Of a stretch of 5,137 nucleotides of DNA, positions 1 to 5,137 are shown one piece after another. A program made the position numbers and the translations under genes. Within the stretch, counting starts at the first letter, position 1, and every line of letters starts with the position of its first letter. The notes below the pieces were generated by a model. It did no database searches, was not told the origin of the DNA, and saw only the letters and a list, made by a program, of their open reading frames with translations. Source of the DNA: CAZAMT01 sp964486145 (lineage in GTDB: Bacteria; Bacteroidota; Bacteroidia; Bacteroidales; JAAAOM01); contig CAZAMT010000297.1 of assembly GCA_964486145.1 (NCBI GenBank), positions 1 through 5,137 of the forward strand, given 5' to 3'.

Positions 1-76
1 AGGCTGTATGTTTTGACTCAATCATGGGTGTTTCATTGGATTACATTTTTTTTAAAGTCGGATCTTTTAAAAGTAT
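1..76. other. Downstream flank of the hybrid kinase, nothing recognised
   Basis: This short AT-rich stretch follows the hybrid kinase stop codon. It holds a perfect 10-nt palindrome, CTTTTAAAAG, at about 64-73, and an eight-T run near 48-55. No GC-rich hairpin typical of an intrinsic terminator is present, and no gene start or end can be called. Confidence 0.4.
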
Positions 77-2866
77 TTATTTGATACCTAAGTACTTGTT
101 AAGTATTTCGAGCAAATCATTTTTGTTCACTGGCTTCGATAAATAATCGTTGCAACCGGATTGTAAGGCTTTATCACGGTCCTCTGTCATTGCATAAGCC
201 GTTTGGGCAATCACGGGTAATTCAGGTCTCAATTTTTTTATCTGCTGTGTGGCATCAAAACCGTTCATAACAGGCATTTTGATATCCATCAGCACAGCGG
301 ATATTTCGGGATGTGCAGTGCATAAATCAACGGCCTGTTTGCCATCGCAGGCATGTATGGTAGTAAAATTATGTTCTTCAAGGATTTCGTTCAGAAATAT
401 GTAATTAATAACTTCATCTTCAGCAATTAATATGGTTTGTTTTCCGGTTATTTTATTTCCTGATTGCTCCTTCGTTGGCTCCGGCCTGGTATGCTCCGAT
501 GCCCTCACATAAGGCACAGTAAAATAAAAAGTTGTACCTTTCTCCGGTTCTGATTCAACCCAGATTTTTCCCTGCAACAGGTCAATTAATTTCTTGCAAA
601 TGGAGAGTCCCAAACCAGTTCCTCCATAATGGCGATCAGCACTGTAATCAACCTGCCGAAACCTTTCAAAGATTACCTCATGCATCTTTTTTGGTATGCC
701 AATCCCGGTATCCTCAACAAAAAAATGTAATTTTTCATTCAGTACCTCGTATCCAAATTTTACATGACCTTTGTCTGTAAATTTTATCGCATTACTCAGC
801 AGATTACTCAGAATTTGCTTGAGTTTGGTTGGATCAATTTTGATGATGCTGTCTTTCGAATGTAATCCTGGCTTTGTAATGAGTATCAGGTTTTTGTCTT
901 TGGTTTTCGGATTAAAAAATGAAAACAACTTCGCGAGAACGTCATTGAGATTTATTGATTCTTCATTGATTGTTATTTCCCCGGTTTCAAGTTTCGAAAT
1001 ATCCAAAACATCATTTACGATATTTAGCAACTGGTGGCTGCTATCCTGTATAATTTTAATATAACTTTCTCTTTTTGCATCGGAAATGTCAATTTTATTT
1101 AACATATCTGAGAAACCGATGATCCCATTCATTGGTGTTCTTATCTCATGACTCATGTTCGCAAGGAATGCTGACTTTAACCGATCACTTTGTTCTGCTT
1201 TCTCTTTTGCAGAGATTAGCTCCTGCTCATTTCGTTTCAAATCGGTAATATTAACAGCAAAAACCAGTGCTTCTTCAATCTGACCCCCGCTATTTTTTAT
1301 GGGTACTCCCCAGTTACCGAATATCATGTTTTTATAATTTACTTCATAATATACATTTTGACCTTCAAGTATTTTTTTTCCATTTGGGATGGCTTCTTTT
1401 TGGACATCTTCCGGAAATACTTCATTGATTTTTTTGCCTGTACAATCCTCGGGAGTTAAACCTATTAATGATAGTGCTTTACCGGCAACCATATTATAAG
1501 TCAGGGTATTATCAAATAAGAATATTGCACCATTCGGAAAATATTTGGCAATGGTTTCATAACGTGAATGAATTTTTTTAAATTCAATTTCTTTATTGAT
1601 ACGGTCTGAGACGTCCCGACCTATGGTTACAATGTCTTTAAGATTTCCCTGGTCGTTATAAACCAGGGTTGCCGATGTTTCAAGCCAAATCAGGGTACCA
1701 TCTTTTTTATAAAAGCGCGAGATATTGGTTTCTTCATCATTTACACCTTCTAAAAGTTTGATAAAGTACTTTTTTAAGTTTTCTTTGTCATGCTCGAATA
1801 CGCCGTCCAGGTAATGCCGGTTTTTAAATTCTTCAACGGAATAACCCATCAGTTTTTTGATGGAGGGAGATACATATAAAAATTTGCCTGTAGGGGAAAA
1901 GCGGGAAATGAGATCGTTGCTGTTTTCAGTAATGATCTTTAAATTTTGCTCGCTCTCCTTCAGTTTGATTTCTGCTTTTTTTCTTTTCGTAATGACTTCG
2001 GTGTACGTGATCATTCCGCCAATTTCGCCGCCGGTTTTATACCAGGGTCTGCACTCCCAGCGATTATATGTTATTGAGCCATCAGGTCGTTCAAAGAAAT
2101 CATCGTCATTTTTTAATATTTCACCGTTTAACGCACGTTGGTGTATTTCTCTCCATCTTTCAGGTATTTCGGGAAATACCTCATAATGATGTCTTCCTGT
2201 AATGTCTTTTTCATCAACGTTATAGTCTTTTAAATAGCGGTCACTTACATACATATAGTGCAGGTTTTCATCAAAAACTGCAATGGCATTCGGGTCGTAT
2301 TTTAAAATGTATTTTAAATTTTCAAAGCTTTCTTTTAATGCATGTTCAGTTTGCTGCAATTTTTCCTGCGCTTTTTTTCTGTCCGTAATATTTCGTGTAA
2401 TGCCCTGGATGCCTGTGATATTTTCGTATTCATCTTTGATAAAGTCTGCGTGAACTTCAACCCAAAAGGATTCACCGTTTTTATGGTTGGCCCTGGCTTC
2501 AATTTTTGTGGAGGTAATTGCTTCTGGTTTGGTTTTTGCCAGTTGCATTTGACTGACCAGTTTTGATTTAAAAAGTTCAATCGTTTCTGGCGGGAAAACA
2601 TCATGAATGGTTATTGTTTCCCTTTCACTAATACTGTAACCAAAAATCTTTTCCGTGGATGGGCTCAGATAAGTATAATTCATTTCCAAATCCATCGTCC
2701 ATATCACATCAGGGAGATCCATAGAAAGATGGTTAAATATCTTGTCACCCTCCTGAAAGCTACTGTTTTCTTTCTTAAGGACTTTATCAGTTAGCCGTTT
2801 GTTTTCTTTCTCCAGTCTCTTGATTCGTTCCTTTAAAGCATGCACATATTCCTGATCGTATTCCAT
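77..2866 (-). CDS. Cytoplasmic multi-PAS hybrid sensor histidine kinase with C-terminal receiver
   Basis: This gene encodes a soluble hybrid two-component kinase of 929 residues, numbered from the ATG at 2866. In order it has an N-terminal charged coiled coil (about 8-34), four PAS/PAC units (about 40-164, 180-298, 301-424 and 430-544), a short helical linker, HisKA (about 561-628), HATPase_c (about 675-786) and a receiver (about 811-927). The phosphoacceptor is H573 in SHEIRTPMNG (codon 1148-1150). ATP-site residues are N692, the D719 DTGIG box, F733 and the GGTGLG box at 748-753. Receiver residues are all present: E816/D817, phosphoacceptor D861 (codon 284-286), T889, Y908 and K911. Known family behaviour is autophosphorylation on His, transfer to the receiver Asp, then onward transfer through an HPt protein. 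No signal peptide or membrane segment is seen, so it should sense an intracellular cue; the PAS ligands cannot be predicted. An in-frame TTG at 2884 would add six residues (935 aa); ATG is preferred because it has a Shine-Dalgarno-like site. It lies downstream of a second kinase gene on the same strand. Confidence 0.95.
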   Translation of the reverse strand: MEYDQEYVHALKERIKRLEKENKRLTDKVLKKENSSFQEGDKIFNHLSMDLPDVIWTMDLEMNYTYLSPSTEKIFGYSISERETITIHDVFPPETIELFKSKLVSQMQLAKTKPEAITSTKIEARANHKNGESFWVEVHADFIKDEYENITGIQGITRNITDRKKAQEKLQQTEHALKESFENLKYILKYDPNAIAVFDENLHYMYVSDRYLKDYNVDEKDITGRHHYEVFPEIPERWREIHQRALNGEILKNDDDFFERPDGSITYNRWECRPWYKTGGEIGGMITYTEVITKRKKAEIKLKESEQNLKIITENSNDLISRFSPTGKFLYVSPSIKKLMGYSVEEFKNRHYLDGVFEHDKENLKKYFIKLLEGVNDEETNISRFYKKDGTLIWLETSATLVYNDQGNLKDIVTIGRDVSDRINKEIEFKKIHSRYETIAKYFPNGAIFLFDNTLTYNMVAGKALSLIGLTPEDCTGKKINEVFPEDVQKEAIPNGKKILEGQNVYYEVNYKNMIFGNWGVPIKNSGGQIEEALVFAVNITDLKRNEQELISAKEKAEQSDRLKSAFLANMSHEIRTPMNGIIGFSDMLNKIDISDAKRESYIKIIQDSSHQLLNIVNDVLDISKLETGEITINEESINLNDVLAKLFSFFNPKTKDKNLILITKPGLHSKDSIIKIDPTKLKQILSNLLSNAIKFTDKGHVKFGYEVLNEKLHFFVEDTGIGIPKKMHEVIFERFRQVDYSADRHYGGTGLGLSICKKLIDLLQGKIWVESEPEKGTTFYFTVPYVRASEHTRPEPTKEQSGNKITGKQTILIAEDEVINYIFLNEILEEHNFTTIHACDGKQAVDLCTAHPEISAVLMDIKMPVMNGFDATQQIKKLRPELPVIAQTAYAMTEDRDKALQSGCNDYLSKPVNKNDLLEILNKYLGIK

Positions 2867-3110
2867 ATGTTCTTCCTCAGACAAAATTTTAAGTAAATTA
2901 CATTTTTTTTTGGAATGATAGTAAACGAAATACCAAGTTTTTAAAGTGGTGTAAAATATTTACCAGATTTTTTTAACGAAAAATTTATCCGGAATGAAAT
3001 TTTTCCGTGTTATCGGAATTGATTAACCTATTGCAAATTGATTATTGAATTCAAAGGATCCATACTTTTTCATTGTTGGTGGCAACCTGTTTGGTTTTGG
3101 CTTGTCCAGG
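2867..3110. other. Intergenic gap between the two kinase genes
   Basis: This AT-rich gap of about 244 nt lies between the stop of the membrane kinase and the start of the hybrid kinase. I see no ORF worth calling, no structured RNA and no Bacteroidota-type promoter (TTTG, about 19 nt, TAnnTTTG) in minus orientation that fits well. Two weak inverted repeats are present: AACCTG/CAGGTT at 3084-3089 and 3107-3112, overlapping the stop codon, and a 5-bp CGGAA/TTCCG stem near 2990-3007. Neither has the stem strength plus adjacent T run of a clear intrinsic terminator. Whether the two genes are co-transcribed is therefore open; the gap is long enough for a separate promoter. Confidence 0.5.
2874..2878 (-). 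promoter_or_regulatory. Shine-Dalgarno-like site deciding the hybrid kinase start
   Basis: Read on the minus strand this is GAGGA, ending 7 nt before the ATG at 2866-2864. It supports that ATG over the upstream in-frame TTG at 2884-2882, which is preceded only by an A/T-rich run. The match is a 4-nt core (GAGG or AGGA). Bacteroidota often initiate without such sites, so the support is moderate. Confidence 0.5.
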
Positions 3111-4964
3111 TTAGGATTCAATTTCCGGTTTTAGGTATTGAACTGGTTTGTAAGGCAGGCTAAAGTAGAATGTCGTTCCCTGGTTTGGGATGGAATCAAG
3201 CCAGATGCTGCCTCCCATTAATTCAACAAGCTTTTTTGATATGGATAAACCCAGTCCGGTTCCGCCAAACTGGCGCGTGATACCCAGTTCAACCTGTCTG
3301 AAATATTCAAATATTTTTTGGTGTGCTGTTGCTTCAATACCAATTCCTGAATCTTTTACAAAAAATTGCATATAATCCGAAACTATTTCATAACCAAAAG
3401 AAATACTTCCGGCGGAAGTAAATTTTAAGGCATTATTAAGCAGGTTATCCAGAATTTGCCTGATTCGGTCGTTGTCTGAATATATTGTGCTGGCAGCATT
3501 ATTCAAGCTTTTGTCAAATAGAAACTCGAGGTTTTTGTTTTGCGATTGTTCGTAATACTTTGTAAAAACAGACATGATTAGTTCATTAATGCAAACCGGC
3601 TCATGTTTTAAAATCACTTCACCGGTTTCAAGCATCGAGATGTCGATAATATCATTCACGATACTTAACAGATGCTGTCCGTTGGTTATAATAAAACTGA
3701 TATAGTTTTGTTTTTTTTCTTCGGGAAGTTTATCGTTTTGTAAAAGCTGTGAAAAGCCAAGAATACCGTTCATAGGGGTGCGGATTTCGTGGCTCATGTT
3801 TTTCAGGAACGCCGATTTCAACTGGTCGCTTTCCTCAGCTTTCAGTCTTGCAATTTCAAGTTCTGCCGTCCTGGTTTTAACTTTCTCTTCCAATGTGCTA
3901 TTTAGTGATGTAAGTTCATTTTGGGCATTGATCAATTCAGTAATATTTTCCAAAACATAGATGGTACCCCTTATTTTCTGATTGTCATCGTACACCATTT
4001 CACTTGAAATGTACACATCGTAAGTGAAGTTATTTTTTGATTTTATTTGTATTCTTTGATTTTTTTCGGGGCATTGAAAATCAACCGATTTTTCCACATT
4101 CAGGTTTTTAAACCACTGAAATGCCTTTTTACCAATTAATTCATGGGAGCGATATCCGGTTAAATTAAGTAAACTTCTGTTAACTGTAATAATTCGATCG
4201 TTTTCGTCCGTTAAAAATAATCCTGCAGGTATCAACTCAACAATTTTATCTGCAACTGTAAAAGGAGAAATCTCAAAAAGCCTTAGTTTAATGATACTGT
4301 ACAGAATTCCTGATGCCAAAATCAGCAGGAAAAAATCGGGCATGTATGGAATGTAATATAAATCCTCAAGCCAGTTACTTACATAAATATTGAGAAATGC
4401 CAATGAGAACGAAATTAATCCGGTAATCAGTATTATCTTTCCTTGTTTCTTACGTATCTTGTTTTTTGAGGCATTTATAAAACGATATAATTGAAACAGG
4501 CTAATAACGATCAATGTATTATGAATCAAATTGATAGCAAGGGTAACTGTTTTATTTGCATAGTCAATGTTCCAGTACTGAAACGAATTATCGTTATGTG
4601 ATGCGTAGGCTAATTCCCCCGATAACTGAAAGTAGACGCCAAGGATGATGTAAACGATTAGCAACGGAATAATGATTTTCTCTCCATTTCGAAAGCCTGT
4701 AAACATACTGATGGAAACATAAATCAGAGGGGCAAAAAGTAAATTTGCCACGGAAGTGATATCAATAATGGAGGTCAATACCTGTTTATCGACATACGGA
4801 TTATTGATAAATGCAAATGACAGGCTCCATACGGCAAAGCTGAGAAATAAAAACCCGAAAAGTACATGCATGCGTGAACGCACCCTGCTACTTATCAGGG
4901 TATAAATGGCGAATGCCAGAAATATTAGAAATACCGTGTAATGAAAATATGACTGAAGGTTCAT
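3111..4964 (-). CDS. Membrane sensor histidine kinase: 7TM N-terminus, PAS, HisKA, HATPase
   Basis: This 617-residue inner-membrane kinase starts at an ATG (4964) without a clear Shine-Dalgarno site. Seven hydrophobic helices lie at about 8-25, 33-52, 70-89, 97-113, 139-160, 177-195 and 209-226. Basic loops (RVRSR at 27-31, and the K/R-rich stretch 161-176) indicate N-out, C-in topology. The 'LRLFEISPF' linker after the last helix is typical of the histidine kinase N-terminal 7TM family. A PAS domain follows (about 236-345), then a coiled coil (about 345-380), HisKA with phosphoacceptor H392 in SHEIRTPMNG (codon 3789-3791), and HATPase_c with N511, the D538 DSGIG box, F552 and the GGTGLG box at 567-572. 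The HExxT pattern after H392 is the one linked to phosphatase activity in this family. The protein ends 12 residues after the ATPase domain with no receiver, so it should phosphorylate a separate response regulator, not seen here. The signal for the 7TM part is unknown; the longest outer loop is about 114-137. Its core is paralogous to that of the neighbouring hybrid kinase. Confidence 0.94.
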   Translation of the reverse strand: MNLQSYFHYTVFLIFLAFAIYTLISSRVRSRMHVLFGFLFLSFAVWSLSFAFINNPYVDKQVLTSIIDITSVANLLFAPLIYVSISMFTGFRNGEKIIIPLLIVYIILGVYFQLSGELAYASHNDNSFQYWNIDYANKTVTLAINLIHNTLIVISLFQLYRFINASKNKIRKKQGKIILITGLISFSLAFLNIYVSNWLEDLYYIPYMPDFFLLILASGILYSIIKLRLFEISPFTVADKIVELIPAGLFLTDENDRIITVNRSLLNLTGYRSHELIGKKAFQWFKNLNVEKSVDFQCPEKNQRIQIKSKNNFTYDVYISSEMVYDDNQKIRGTIYVLENITELINAQNELTSLNSTLEEKVKTRTAELEIARLKAEESDQLKSAFLKNMSHEIRTPMNGILGFSQLLQNDKLPEEKKQNYISFIITNGQHLLSIVNDIIDISMLETGEVILKHEPVCINELIMSVFTKYYEQSQNKNLEFLFDKSLNNAASTIYSDNDRIRQILDNLLNNALKFTSAGSISFGYEIVSDYMQFFVKDSGIGIEATAHQKIFEYFRQVELGITRQFGGTGLGLSISKKLVELMGGSIWLDSIPNQGTTFYFSLPYKPVQYLKPEIES

Positions 4965-5007
4965 ATATATTAGCTGGTGTTGTTCATCGGTTTCATCTAA
5001 CTTGAAA

Positions 5008-5037
5008 GAAATATATTTATTGATAAATGTACATAAA
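5008..5037 (-). promoter_or_regulatory. Weak candidate Bacteroidota-type promoter for the 7TM kinase
   Basis: On the minus strand TTTA (5037-5034) is followed after 18 nt by TATATTTC (5015-5008), about 43 nt before the ATG at 4964. The Bacteroidota consensus is TTTG, about 19 nt, then TAnnTTTG, so each box has one mismatch. The surrounding sequence is very AT-rich, so chance matches are likely. It is given only as the best candidate in the gap. Confidence 0.22.
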
Positions 5038-5049
5038 TTTCCTATTCAT

Positions 5050-5133
5050 TTAAATTACGGCGCTACAAACCTTTGGTTTCTTAAAACCTGGTTTTTTTGC
5101 ATTTATAACCTTTACATTATCAATGGTCTTCAT
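5050..5133 (-). CDS. Possible 27-residue lysine-rich small ORF, unknown function
   Basis: An ATG at 5133 opens a 27-codon frame ending in TAA at 5052-5050, 85 nt upstream of the 7TM kinase start. The peptide begins MKTIDNVKVINA, continues KKPGFKKPKV and ends CSAVI. It has seven lysines, one cysteine and an internal KKPxx repeat. An in-frame TAA (5136-5134) directly precedes the ATG, so within this window it is not the tail of a longer gene. The region that would hold a ribosome binding site is beyond the window edge. I do not recognise the peptide. Short basic peptides of this kind occur as uncharacterised small proteins or modified-peptide precursors in Bacteroidota, but an ORF this short can also arise by chance in AT-rich DNA. 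Confidence 0.3.
   Translation of the reverse strand: MKTIDNVKVINAKKPGFKKPKVCSAVI
5067..5094. repeat. Two tandem AAACC/GGTTT palindromes
   Basis: On the plus strand AAACC-TTT-GGTTT (5067-5079) is followed four bases later by AAACC-T-GGTTT (5084-5094). They form two adjacent copies of the same 5-bp inverted repeat, with a T run continuing to 5098. They lie inside the possible small ORF and produce its KKPxx repeat. They could be an operator-like pair upstream of the 7TM kinase, a weak plus-strand terminator (though no plus-strand gene precedes it), or chance. Confidence 0.4.
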
Positions 5134-5137
5134 TTAG

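Noticed and set aside
532..1064. Plus-strand open frames of 82 and 97 codons
   Set aside because: They lie antisense within the HisKA/HATPase coding region, show no domain-like composition, and are explained by the strongly supported minus-strand gene.
1857..2794. Plus- and minus-strand open frames of 63 to 109 codons over the PAS region
   Set aside because: All are out-of-frame shadows of the PAS domains of the hybrid kinase, with low-complexity or unlikely protein sequence.
2975..3008. CGGAA/TTCCG hairpin with a nearby T run, considered as a minus-strand terminator
   Set aside because: The stem is only 5 bp with an 8-nt loop, and the T run is separated from it by several bases. This is expected by chance in AT-rich DNA.
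3084..3112. AACCTG/CAGGTT inverted repeat at the 7TM kinase stop, considered as a terminator
   Set aside because: It has a 6-bp stem with a 17-nt loop and no following T run on the minus strand, too weak to call.
3190..3960. Plus-strand open frames of about 60 codons
   Set aside because: They are antisense to conserved kinase motifs of the 7TM kinase, with no independent support.
5067..5098. Plus-strand intrinsic terminator made of palindrome plus T run
   Set aside because: The second palindrome has a 1-nt spacer, leaving a very short stem if a real loop forms, and no plus-strand gene ends before it.
5123..5137. A short plus-strand frame ending in TAG at the window edge
   Set aside because: It has only four codons from an ATG and no upstream coding signal. 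The TAG at the end is probably coincidence with the window boundary.

Overview
The window is AT-rich and carries two large sensor histidine kinase genes, both on the minus strand. Its kinase cores read like those of Bacteroidota hybrid and classical kinases, for example the 'FGYE...FFVEDTGIGIP' and 'GTTFYFTVPY' type blocks. Most of its gene starts also lack a clear Shine-Dalgarno site. I therefore infer a member of the Bacteroidota (a marine, gut or sediment type is possible, but genus cannot be told). No rRNA, tRNA, mobile element, CRISPR or phage signal is visible.

Layout in the direction of transcription (right to left): at the right edge is a possible 27-residue lysine-rich small ORF (5050-5133) whose sequence contains two tandem short palindromes. 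Next is an 86-nt gap with at most a weak promoter. Then comes a membrane histidine kinase (3111-4964) with a seven-helix N-terminal sensor, one PAS domain, a coiled coil and a HisKA/HATPase core, but no receiver. An AT-rich gap of about 240 nt follows, with no convincing promoter or terminator. The last gene is a soluble hybrid histidine kinase (77-2866) with four PAS domains, a HisKA/HATPase core and a C-terminal receiver. The last 76 nt hold nothing recognisable.

The two kinases have clearly related catalytic cores but different inputs: one is membrane-bound and the other cytoplasmic. Both phosphoacceptor histidines, both ATP-binding sites and the receiver aspartate are intact. Neither has an output or DNA-binding domain, and there is no HPt protein or stand-alone response regulator here, so the final target lies outside the window. 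A functional link between the two is plausible from adjacency and shared orientation but is not shown by the sequence. Overall this looks like an ordinary signalling locus. The least explained item is the small ORF/palindrome segment at the right edge.
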